NCBI GenBank assembly: GCA_026214975.1
Contig: JAOBSW010000738.1
Span: 1 to 64,000, forward strand
Direction of reading: 5' to 3'
Origin: Gentiana macrophylla
Lineage: Eukaryota; Streptophyta; Magnoliopsida; Gentianales; Gentianaceae
DNA length: 64,000 nucleotides
Shown here: piece by piece, positions 47,744-56,480 of the stretch
How the letters are laid out: the number at the start of each line of letters is the position of its first letter
How positions within the stretch are numbered: the first letter of the stretch is position 1
Notes under the pieces: model-generated
The model's database searches: none
What the model was told of the DNA's origin: nothing
Seen by the model: only the letters and a program-made list of their open reading frames with translations
Made by a program: the position numbers and the translations under genes

Positions 47744-48164
47744 CAGAATTAAAGAAAAGGTAAAAGAGGTAAAAGACTTAGCTGATTTAAATCGTTACGC
47801 GAAACGTCGGTCAGGCCGGAGCCTACATAGTGACACTTAGAACTCGTAACCTTACAATGTAGCTCGACAAAACTGCTAGAAATACACCTGCACGACTTGA
47901 CAAACACGGAAACATCTCGGGGAAAGCGGGGAATTAAACCAGAACGACAAGAGATAGCAAAATCGAGTAATAGCAAAAGATAAAACATTCAATACATCCA
48001 AAAGTTGAAACAGAGTAGAAACGAAAGTACTGATGCCTTATGGCTTACATGATCCATCAGAAAAATTAACAGTTTCGATTACAACGAATCAGGTAAGAAA
48101 AAGTGTCAATACTACACAACCATCTAATCAAAGAAAAACAAAAGCTAAGATCAGAAAAATAATA

Positions 48165-49080
48165 TCAAGTCTGGCCCGGCGCCGTAGAATCATCAGCCGG
48201 AGGATCGGAAGAGGGTCGGATGGTGGTGGTGCCGTAGAGCCCTCTCATGAGTCGATTGCTCCTCCTCTGAAGATGACGCAGACTCCTGAAGAACATCCGT
48301 AATGGCCTACTCAATCTCATCTGAATAAGTGAAATCAATAACGCTCGGAGCGAAGATTCTGTCGTCTCGGATAGGCCGGCCTTCACTCATACACTTTAAA
48401 ACAGTCAAAATGTTGTTCTGGGAAGTCCGAATATCCTCCATCCAGGTCTTTACACTGTTGGCCATACTCAGCCTCATCCGGATGAGGAGATAAAGTGGGA
48501 AGGGAGGATGCTCGCATGGCGGTCTTGATGACGAACCAGGCTCTGCGGTGCCCCGACTCAGGCCCGACCGAAGACTTACCTTCTCTCTTTTGTATAGGCC
48601 TCGGGTTCTTCGGTCCCATGATCCGCTCCATACTCAGGCACACCGGCATCCGGACATAGGATCGTGAATCAAGTAAGGGATAATCGAGCAAGCGAGTATA
48701 GATCTTTTGATTAATAGCCACCTCATCGTATAATGCCTGTCCCACGTTGACGTTTAGGCCAAAAGTCAACGCATATAGCATGTCTAGGTCACCAATATGG
48801 AAATGTGTCAAGTTGTTCTTGGGCAACAACCGACTCTGAATAAACCTACACTGGACTTTCCAATCTTCCGTCCAGGTAGTGGTGACTAACTCTTTCCGGT
48901 CTCCATCCGGTCTCAACGTCCAAACCACATCCGGGCAAACTCTCAACCGTAATTCCTCCAAAGGATCCTGCCCCAAACTCAATACATGAACAATCTCCTC
49001 CTTATAATCCCGTCCCTCAAAAGATGCCAACCCATGCCGTATTGATCACATCCGGCGTAAAGGAACTTGCACCCCTCGAA
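48165..49080 (-). pseudogene. Element A extra ORF, second part
   Basis: Frame 49030-48383 begins after SFEGRDYKEEIV and has LPKNNLTHFHIGDLDMLYAL, FGLNVNVGQALYDEV and LDYPLLDS. It ends in a Ser/Pro-rich tail, with a further piece 48386-48165 in another frame. These blocks resemble the plant 'putative transposon protein' family often found in Athila-like elements (Pfam Transposase_32, from memory). It continues the product that starts at 49668; a frame change near 49050-49090 separates them. Position 3' of pol is where some Athila elements carry an env-like ORF, but I see no signal peptide or membrane helix. Confidence 0.55.
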
Positions 49081-49086
49081 CCATAA

Positions 49087-49668
49087 CTACTCCCGTCTCA
49101 AGTTGGTTTCCGAGCAATTAGCGTAAAATTCTCGAACTAGGGAGCCATTTACCGGGGTAGTCGGGATAGTCATCAAGGCTTCCCATTTCCGATCCTTTAA
49201 CAATTTGACGAACCCTGGATCGACCTTAGCTTCCAATGTAGCCCGCTCAATCAACATAATCCTCGAGAAATAGTGCTTGGTATACGCATCGTGGGCCCTA
49301 GGGTTCACGAATCTACGAGGCATAGGCATAGGGGGTACGGTTTTAGCTTTCTTCCTAGGTTGTGCAGCCCTAGTTTCAACAGGTTCCTCTTCCCGAGGAG
49401 CATCCATAGCCTCCTCAACCCTAGACGAAACTCCACCTTTCTGAGCTCTAGGCATCCTCATCAAGGGAATATCATCATCCGTCTCAGACTCCGAGGTTGG
49501 TTCATCCCTCAAAGTAGTCCTAGTTTGGGTGGCTCTATGAGGTTGTTCTCGAATGCTAACACCCTGGTTAGGATCAACTAAGGTAGGATCAAACTCTTTG
49601 CGTTTCTTTCCGGCCTCCCTAGCCACTTCCTTACCATGTCTCTTCACTACTCCCTTCTTATGAACCAT
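49087..49668 (-). CDS. Element A extra ORF, first part (basic N-terminus)
   Basis: 193 codons from the ATG at 49668: a very basic start (MVHKKGVVKRHGKEVAREAG, nuclear-localisation-like), an acidic/Ser stretch (SESETDDD), a Pro/Lys linker, then FVNPRAHDAYTKHYFSR and SLVREFYAN, which match the start of the plant transposon-protein domain noted for the next entry. Upstream are a promoter-like block and a possible 5' UTR intron, so it may be expressed from its own transcript. The stop comes from a frame change, not from a natural C-terminus. Function unknown. Confidence 0.6.
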   Translation of the reverse strand: MVHKKGVVKRHGKEVAREAGKKRKEFDPTLVDPNQGVSIREQPHRATQTRTTLRDEPTSESETDDDIPLMRMPRAQKGGVSSRVEEAMDAPREEEPVETRAAQPRKKAKTVPPMPMPRRFVNPRAHDAYTKHYFSRIMLIERATLEAKVDPGFVKLLKDRKWEALMTIPTTPVNGSLVREFYANCSETNLRRE

Positions 49669-49682
49669 AATTCAAGCCTAGA

Positions 49683-49959
49683 CTACACGAAAGCAATCCC
49701 AATTCACAACAAGTTACCCGTTTAACATCCAAAGCGGGATTTCAAGGCAACCAAACCACAACCACAATCATCACCAAACAACCCATTCATCACCCATCAC
49801 AACACCATATCACCATAACAGAGCAGAAAGAAACCACAAAACCAGAAAAAAAAAAAAAAAAAAAAACCAATTAAGGTAATATTCAAGTGAACGAGCCGAC
49901 CCAAAGATCGAACTCACAAAAACGTGAATAAAATCCAAGAAAAGTTGTTACTAACTTAC
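49683..49959 (-). other. Possible 5' UTR intron upstream of the extra ORF
   Basis: Minus strand CTTG|GTAAGTTAG is a strong plant donor. About 277 nt later GTGTAG is a candidate acceptor 15 nt before the ATG. A long T-run (49848-49866) lies between. Inference from splice consensus only. Confidence 0.4.
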
Positions 49960-50257
49960 CAAGTAGGGTGAGTAGATCTTGATTGAGGTGAAGATAAGTC
50001 CAAACAACTCCAATGTGGCTCCCAAAATCGAATTTTTATCTCAAAAAGTCGGACTGAGGAGGGTGCTGATTCTTCAAAAAGATGGCGTGTTGGGGAATTT
50101 GGCTATGAAAATCGAAGAGAGGGTGTCAAGAGCGGTCTATAGCACTTTGAATCGCTCGAAATGGTTTAGAATTGAATATTTTAGGGCAAAAGGAGGCAAA
50201 AAGTCGGGTTGCAAGTTTGAAAATCTGAAAAAAAGTGCATGTTCGTGCGTGGAGGGA

Positions 50258-50480
50258 GTATATATAGGCAGGGACTGGACGGGTGTCCGGGTAATCGGAC
50301 GGGCGTCCATCTGGAGGTCATATGAACTGGACGGGCGTCCATATAAACAGACGCTCGTCCAGATGCTCAATTCACATACATCGTTGGGATGAGTCTCTCA
50401 GACGGGCGTCCAAGAATGTTGGACGCTCGTTCAATAATTGTGCATGGCGGACGGGCGTCCAGGCTTCTGGACGGGCGTCC
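50258..50480 (-). promoter_or_regulatory. Internal promoter-like block: eight GGACG-NN-CGTCC motifs and a TATA box
   Basis: Motif copies at 50277, 50297, 50329, 50349, 50400, 50421, 50449 and 50469, most reading GGACGGGCGTCC or GGACGCTCGTCC with at most a few changes. Directly downstream on the minus strand is CCTATATATAC (50258-50268). The LTRs have the same order (motif cluster, then TATA). It precedes the extra ORF by about 0.6 kb. Confidence 0.55.
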
Positions 50481-50623
50481 AATACAGAAAAAATGCAAAA
50501 ATTATAAAATTTCATACAATTTAAATCCAAACTTGCATTTTCTCATTAACTTAAATAAAACTTCAAAAATACAAACGAAGTACCTAAAATTACTAGAAAA
50601 TAGGTAAAAACAAATAGAAAACA

Positions 50624-50672
50624 GTGGGTTGCCTCCCACCAAGCGCTTTTGTTTTACGTCGTTTACTCGACG
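50624..50672 (-). ncRNA. Two-hairpin RNA module 2 of element A
   Basis: Hairpin 1 (50657-50672): stem CGTCG/CGACG, loop AGTAAA. Linker contains AAAAGCGCTTG. Hairpin 2 (50624-50639): stem GTGGG/CCCAC, loop AGGCAA. It starts about 16 nt after the stop of the 137-aa ORF. Confidence 0.65.
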
Positions 50673-50688
50673 AAACAACCTAAGAACG

Positions 50689-51102
50689 CTAGTCATCGTA
50701 AATGGCCGACCAATCTATCACTCGAATAAGATGGCGGAGCATGTCAATCGCCGGAGGGAAGTCATACTCATCTTGCAAACCCCAATCCTCACCAGCTACA
50801 TCAACACCTCGAAAATGTTCAGCTTGCAGCACTAGCGCTAGATCTGTCAGCATCGGATCATTGAGGATCGTGTACGGACGTCCTAGAGCCTCCTGTAACT
50901 CCTCAGTAGTGAAGTCTCCACCTCCCGAACAGCGGGGAACAATGAGAACATAGGTGACAGTCTTGACGCGGGTACTAATGTCAAAGTCTACGTGCAAAAC
51001 TATAGTCCCTCCCGGTCCATCATCTACAGTGATAAGTGGGATCCTCCTAAGGAAAGGCAACTCCTCTGGTAGAACTCCGAAATCCATACCTAGAAAGCAC
51101 AA
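50689..51102 (-). CDS. 137-aa ORF of unknown function between two RNA modules
   Basis: Intact frame starting MCFLGMDFGVLPEELPFLRR and ending VIDWSAIYDD. It has a hydrophobic beta-like centre (TIVLHVDFDI, VTYVLIV) and an acidic C-terminal half (GEDWGLQDEYDFPP), with no transmembrane helix or known catalytic motif. It lies between the end of integrase and the promoter-like block. It is flanked on both sides by the two-hairpin RNA module, so it looks like a cassette. It is unbroken in an element with several frame breaks. I do not recognise the family. Confidence 0.6.
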   Translation of the reverse strand: MCFLGMDFGVLPEELPFLRRIPLITVDDGPGGTIVLHVDFDISTRVKTVTYVLIVPRCSGGGDFTTEELQEALGRPYTILNDPMLTDLALVLQAEHFRGVDVAGEDWGLQDEYDFPPAIDMLRHLIRVIDWSAIYDD

Positions 51103-51212
51103 CTAACTGACAGATAAAACAAAAACTTAATAAAGCTAAAAACTTAGTAAACTAAACTTAAATACTAAAACTACAAAAGCATGAAACAAGACAACTAATA
51201 TAACGATATCTA

Positions 51213-51257
51213 GATTGCCCCCTAGTGGCGCTTTTGGTTAATGTCGTTAGCTCGACA
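51213..51257 (-). ncRNA. Two-hairpin RNA module 1 of element A
   Basis: Hairpin 1 (51242-51257): stem TGTCG/CGACA, loop AGCTAA. Linker AACCAAAAGCGCC. The second hairpin is degenerate (TAGGGGGCAAT). It starts 21 nt after the pol stop codon at 51279. Confidence 0.6.
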
Positions 51258-51278
51258 CTGTTTAAAGCTCAGCCTGGA

Positions 51279-52600
51279 TCAGGCCATTTGACTTTTCTGC
51301 CAGCCACTACCTCGTCCAAACTTTGATCGTGAGTTCGGTTGTAAACAAAGACTTAACACACATGGGGTAAAACCTTTAATAGCTTTCCAAACATGCTGAA
51401 ACTTCCCCATGGTTGACTTCTTCTTCTGAATCTTCTGATGACGTTTCAACTGACGCTCCCTATCATACTCTTCCATATCCCAACTACCTGCTAGAACTTT
51501 TTCAGATCGACCACTACCGTCATCCTCTGAAAACAAGTCGGGTGAAAACTCGTCAAATTCATCGACTTGTGTAGCACCACACCCGAGGATATCGAGGAAA
51601 CGAACAATCAAAGGTTTCTCTTTAGGTTCACCAATATAGTGCTTGCACCTTTGACCATTCACTCGAAACGGTTTACCGCTATAACCATGAAGTTCTAGAA
51701 ACGCCTCCGGGAATGATTTGGAGAATCTCGAAGGACCGGACCAACGTGTCCTCAACTTTCCAGGAAACAAATGTAACCTAGAATTGTATAGAAGAACTTG
51801 TTCGCCGACGTGGAATTCTCTCTTCTTAATCTTAGCATCGTGGAGTAGCTTCATCCTATCTTTACTAATCCTGGCGCAGAGGCCTGGAGTCCGATTCGTC
51901 CAACTCATGCAAGCTGCTGCGATCGGTGCTTACCACAAGATTGGGAATCAAAGTTCGTAAATTTTGTAGCCCAATAAGCTCTATGCTCTAACTCGACAGG
52001 CAGATGACATGGCTTACCATAAACCATTTGATATGGAGATGTACCCATAGGAGTCTTATAGGCGGTTCTATATGCCCATAGTACGTCATCCAATTTCAAA
52101 CTCCAGTCTTTCTATATGATCAATTAACCGTCTTTTCAGGATTTTCTTGATACTTTGGTTGCTCCTTTCAACCGACCACTAGTCATCGGATGATACGGTG
52201 TGCCGTCTTGTGATTTGAACACCATACTTTTCAAGAACTTTCTCTAGGGTCGGTTGCGGAAATCGTCCCCTTCATCATCGATCAAGGCACGTGGACATCC
52301 AAACCTCATGAAGATATTCTTCTTTAAGAATTTCATGTGATCTTATGATCATTGTGAGGAGTGGCTTGAGTCTCCACCCATTTTGACACGTAATCCACGT
52401 AGACTAAGATGTATTTGTTACCGCAAGATGATGGGAATGGTCCCATAAAATCGATACCCCATACATCAAAGACTTCGCATTCTAGTATGGGTTTCTAAGG
52501 CATGTCAAAACGCCTTGTCAGAGTACCGGTTCTTTGGCATCTATCACAAGCTTTACTGAAAGCTTACGTATCTTTAAAGATCGTAGGCCAATAGAAACCG
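51279..52600 (-). pseudogene. Element A integrase core and C-terminal domain
   Basis: Successive minus-strand pieces give ACDRCQRTG (end of the zinc-binding domain), [11 protein letters not shown] (first catalytic Asp), a broken middle, [16 protein letters not shown] and [16 protein letters not shown], then REFHVGEQVLLYNSRLHLFP and GKLRTRWSGP, the C-terminal domain of Athila-type integrases. The C-terminal frame is open in 51908-51279; the core is interrupted by several single-base shifts between 52100 and 52600. Inactive as written. Confidence 0.8.
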
Positions 52601-52612
52601 GATTGGAAGATC

Positions 52613-53110
52613 TTAGCAACGGTTTTCCACGGACCAAAGTGACCTCCGGTGGGTCCACTGTGACCTTCGCTCAATAATATCATATTTGCTCAGATTCGGA
52701 ACACATCTTCTAAGCAAACCATCTTTCTGAGATCTTAAAAGATAAGGTTCATCCCAAACGAAAGATTTCAAATCAGAGAAGAACTTTTTCTTCTCCTGAT
52801 AAGACATTTCCGGGTCAAGATATCGGGCATGAAGGTAATTGACAATGGAAGAATACCAAGGAACATCAGGAGGACAACCGTTGATAAGCATAATGTTCTA
52901 TAGAGGAAAGTAAAGATCTATATCATCTGGATCATCCTTTTCCTCACTTAACATTCTAGAAACGTGATCAGCTACTACGTTTTCACTACCCTTTTTGTCT
53001 TTAATTTGGACATCAAACTCTTGTAGAGTCAGTATCCAACGTAGTAGGCGCGGTTTAGCCTCTTTCTTTGTCATCGATAACGATAGCATAAGCGGCGTGG
53101 GTCGATCCAC
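52613..53110 (-). pseudogene. Element A RNase H end and integrase zinc-binding region
   Basis: 53110-52898 holds RLLRWILTLQEFDVQIKDKK and ENVVADHVSRM, the tether after RNase H. 52891-52613 begins MLINGCPPDVPWYSSIVNYL and contains YLLRSQKDGLLRRCV, the integrase H2C2 lead-in. A stop at 52895 and a frame change near 53090 break the polyprotein. Confidence 0.75.
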
Positions 53111-54225
53111 ACAATCACTTGAACTCCTAACAAGTAACTACGAAACTTGTCCATAGCAAAGACTACGGCCAATAATTCCTTTTCAGTGGTCGTGTAGTTA
53201 ACTTGAGAAGCATTCAGTGTGTGACTAACGTAATAGATAGGCTGGAATTTCCCGTTAAGCCTTTGTCCTAAGACCGCACCAACAGCATAGTTTGATGCGT
53301 CGCACATAAGCTCAAAAGGTAAGTTCCAGTCAGGCGATATAAGAATTGGAGCCGATATTAAACGATTTTTGAGCTCCTCAAACGCTTGCTTGCAGTTTTC
53401 ATCGAAATTGAATACAACGTCGTCCTTAAGTAAAGTAGACAGGGGCTTGGCTATCTTGGAGAAGTCTTGAATGAATCTTCTGTAGAAACCGACATGTCCA
53501 AGAAAGCCTCTCACTTCACGCACATTCTTAGGATAACTCATCTTCTCGATAGCTTCTACTTTTGCCCTGTCAACTTCTATTCCTTTGGCGGAGATTTTGT
53601 GGCCAAGAACTATGCCCTCATCTACCATGAAATGGCATTTTTCCCAATTGAGGACTAAGTTCTTTTCCACACATCTGGATAACACTTGATCAAGGTTGTC
53701 AAGGCAATCATCGAAAGACTGACCAAAAACTGAAAAATCGTCCATAAAGATCTCCATACACTTTTCTACTAGCCCGTCAAAGATAGCCAGCATACATCTT
53801 TGAAATGTAGCTGGGGCATTACAGAGACCAAATGGCATTCGCCTGTAAGCGAATGTACCATAAGGGCAGGTAAAAGTGGTCTTTTCTTGGTCGGTTGGAT
53901 CGATGGGAATCTGAAAGTATCCTGAATATCCATCCAGAAAGCAGTAGAATGCGTGCCCCGCCAGACGCTCAAGCATCTGGTCAATGAATGGAAGGGGAAA
54001 GTGGTCCTTCGTGGTTACTTCATTGAGCTTTCGATAATCGATGCAGACTCTGTAACCAGTGACAAGTCTCAAGGCTATTTCCTCTCCCTTCTCATTCTTC
54101 TCAATCGTAATTCCACCTTTCTTGGGAACTACCTGTGTAGGGGAAACCCATTCGCTATCAGCTATGGCATAAATGATTCCCATGTCCAGAAGCTTGATGA
54201 TTTCTTTCTTAACCACCTCTTGCAT
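53071..54225 (-). CDS. Element A reverse transcriptase and RNase H (384 codons open)
   Basis: An uninterrupted frame covers all RT blocks: VVPKKGGITI, VCIDYRKLNEVTTKDHFPLP, FYCFLDGYSGYFQIPI, TFAYRRMPFGLCNAPATFQR, EIFMDDFSVFG (catalytic Asp pair), VLGHKISAKGIEVD. The RNase H of gypsy elements follows (LMCDASNYAVGAVLGQ, YVSHTLNASQVNYTTTEKEL). The MPFGLCNAPATFQRCM and GIEVDRAKVEAI wording fits the Athila/Tat branch. It copies element RNA to cDNA, primed from tRNA-Asp. The frame is lost near 53100. Confidence 0.95.
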   Translation of the reverse strand: MQEVVKKEIIKLLDMGIIYAIADSEWVSPTQVVPKKGGITIEKNEKGEEIALRLVTGYRVCIDYRKLNEVTTKDHFPLPFIDQMLERLAGHAFYCFLDGYSGYFQIPIDPTDQEKTTFTCPYGTFAYRRMPFGLCNAPATFQRCMLAIFDGLVEKCMEIFMDDFSVFGQSFDDCLDNLDQVLSRCVEKNLVLNWEKCHFMVDEGIVLGHKISAKGIEVDRAKVEAIEKMSYPKNVREVRGFLGHVGFYRRFIQDFSKIAKPLSTLLKDDVVFNFDENCKQAFEELKNRLISAPILISPDWNLPFELMCDASNYAVGAVLGQRLNGKFQPIYYVSHTLNASQVNYTTTEKELLAVVFAMDKFRSYLLGVQVIVWIDPRRLCYRYR

Positions 54226-54249
54226 ATGAGGGTTGAGCCTCCTCTGGGG

Positions 54250-54657
54250 CTATCTAACACATTTTGCACCCTCGTTAGTCTTGATTTTGTGCATGCAGAT
54301 GTCAAGAGATATTCCTCGGATATCTCCTACTTGCCAACCAAAAGCTTTTTCATTTCGTTTCAAGACGTTGATCAATTTCATCTCCTCTATACGAGACAGC
54401 TTGGCGGATATGATTAACGGAAGCTTGTCGCCTTCTCTTAAAAACACATACTTTAGATGTTTGGGCAACGGCTTCAGAACCAAATCAGCAGGGGGGTCTT
54501 CCAAACTTGACTTAAGATCTCCACCTTTCAACTCAACATCACTGAGCTTACTCAGTGGTCCCACCGCCTCAACTTCTCCTCTCAACAGTTCTTCCTCAAA
54601 ATCAGCTGCTAATTGATCTAGATTGACCACACCATGAGTATTTAGATTATCAACCAA
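54250..54657 (-). pseudogene. Element A protease-RT linker region
   Basis: Open frame with LVLKPLPKHLKYVFLREGDK, IISAKLSRIEEMKLINVLKR, KAFGWQVGDIRGIS and CMHKI, the conserved stretch just before RT in Athila-type pol. A stop or frame change near 54250 separates it from the RT frame. Confidence 0.8.
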
Positions 54658-54944
54658 TCGCTCATATTAAACTTTCTACTGACCATGACTTGCTTATCCA
54701 TATAATCGGTGAAATCATCATCATATAATCAATGGAAAAGCCGGTTGGAGGGGGAGGGTACTTGAATGGACTTTAAGACATTGTAACTCACCTCTTGATC
54801 ACCAACTCGGATAGTCACTTGCCCACCATCGCAATCGATGAGGGCTCTAAGTGTAGATAAGAAAGGTCTTCCAAGAATCGGAGGCGTTTTCATCTTTCTC
54901 CATATCTAAAACATACCAATCATTTGGAAAGGTAAATCTATCAA

Positions 54945-55247
54945 TCAACCAAAAGCGTCTTTCGGGATCCCTGAAGCTTTCTTAGAAGATCTATCAATGA
55001 ATTGTAAACTCATAGTAGTGGGTTCTAGAAGGCTTTGTAAACCGAATTTGCTTGCATACTGAGACATTGGCATAAGACTTATAGAGGCACCTAGATCACA
55101 CAAAGAATTAGGGAAGACTAGACCTCCCATTAATCTGTAAGTCTGAACTTGCCAGAGGTCACCTCTTTTAATTGGTAAGTCTTCATAATTAATCATGGAG
55201 CAATCCTCACCAATTTGCCTTTCCATGCCTGCTAACTTCTTTTTCAA
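54945..55247 (-). pseudogene. Element A aspartic protease
   Basis: Contains SLCDLGASISLMPMS: the Athila-type active site is D-L-G-A-S rather than D-S/T-G, and it is intact. Followed by LLEPTTMSLQFIDRS. The frame is open for 100 codons and broken on both sides. It processes the Gag-Pol polyprotein. Confidence 0.8.
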
Positions 55248-55249
55248 GA

Positions 55250-56129
55250 CACAACATCCTTGATGAATTTTGTATACTTAGGCATCTCGACCAAGACCTC
55301 GGATAATGGAAGATTTACGAGTATTTTTCAAAAGGTTCAAGACCTTTTCGCACTTTTTTGTCCTCACTCAAGGAATATTGCTCTTTCTCGGTGGAAATGG
55401 AAGCTTCTTAAGGTCACTCTCGGAAAAGACTTTCTTTGAGGATTCACTACTGACTTTGTCTTCCAGATCTTTCCATCGAACAGCTTTTCAGATTTTTTTT
55501 GTAGTCGAGGATCGACCTCCGACTTTAAGCTGCTTTTTCAGTCCTCGAGGATCAGCCACTTGAGGGTCTCCAACTTTTTCACCTCTCGGGGATCAACCAC
55601 CCGAGTCTTTTCTTGCAACAGAGGGAGTATAGGTGCTCGGCTTCCCTCTTGCCTTTAACTGATGGCGAGGAGGGGTTAGTGGTTTCCACTGGTGGGAAGG
55701 ACCACTAACTTAAAGTACCGCTTCTTAGATTCATCGTCTTGGCCTCCTCTCTACCATATTGCATTCTCGGGCACGAGGTCGATACATTGGTTGTTGCTTA
55801 TATCGGCTGAGCAACATGACCGCCCTTTGGATTCTTTTCGATGAAAGCCGGGCGGATGCCACAGGGGTCTTAAGCTAATCTGCTCGGCCACCACTTGCCT
55901 ATTTGCCTCTCAAGGTTCTTATTTGTACTCATAAGGAGCTGAATATTCTTGTTTTGCTCCTCTTTGAATGAGTTCCATTCACCTTGAGGTCTCACGAGCT
56001 TGAAGGGCCTTGGGAGTTTGGAAAATTTTGAGAGTATTCTTTGGTGGGCCGATTTTGAAAATTAGAATTGGAATTAGAAGGCCAATGCGGTTGAACCTTT
56101 GAGTAGAATTGGAAAAATTCGAGCTTTGG
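55250..56129 (-). pseudogene. Element A gag-protease connector, heavily frame-broken
   Basis: In position this should encode the variable region between nucleocapsid and protease. Short Lys/Glu-rich pieces occur in all three minus frames but no open frame exceeds about 60 codons. No motif can be assigned. Confidence 0.4.
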
Positions 56130-56480
56130 TTACGAGCAAAACCGGGTTTCTATTGAAATTTCGATTTGAATTGAAATTGAATTAGGATTGAAATTAGACG
56201 ATTGATTAAACCCGTGGTTTTGGAGAGTATTCTGGCCAAAAGCTTGATTTAACCTCTGAGTGTTCTGGCTGTAGAATGCATTCACTTCAGCATTCTGCCC
56301 GTTCATAGGACAGAATTTGGAAGTGTGCCCCATAGTGTCACAGTCTTGACATGTGACTTGATTATACTGTCCATAATCATGAACAGCATCCACTTGATAA
56401 GGTGCAGGGGGATTGAATTGACATTGGCCAACCGTATGGCCAGTCTGACAGCAATTTTCACAATACAGAACTTGGGAGTT
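56130..56480 (-). CDS. Element A nucleocapsid with two zinc knuckles
   Basis: Same frame as the gag ORF but beyond an in-frame TAG at 56481-56483. Two perfect C-x2-C-x4-H-x4-C knuckles: CENCCQTGHTVGQC and CQDCDTMGHTSKFC. A Gln/Asn-rich tail follows (NTQRLNQAFGQNTLQ). It binds genomic RNA for packaging. Element B keeps only this part of gag. Confidence 0.8.
   Translation of the reverse strand, partial: NSQVLYCENCCQTGHTVGQCQFNPPAPYQVDAVHDYGQYNQVTCQDCDTMGHTSKFCPMNGQNAEVNAFYSQNTQRLNQAFGQNTLQNHGFNQSSNFNPNSISIQIEISIETRFCS

Noticed and set aside
48165..49668. Calling the 3' ORF an envelope gene
   Set aside because: No signal peptide, transmembrane helix or cleavage motif seen; the basic start and motif blocks fit a different family better.
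49979..50607. Plus-strand frames of up to 137 codons across the motif cluster
   Set aside because: Opposite to the transcriptional sense of the element; the repeats give repeated Thr-Gly-Val-type peptides without domain features.
53467..54616. Plus-strand frames of 60-154 codons opposite the element A RT
   Set aside because: Antisense shadows of the conserved RT frame; no independent motif.
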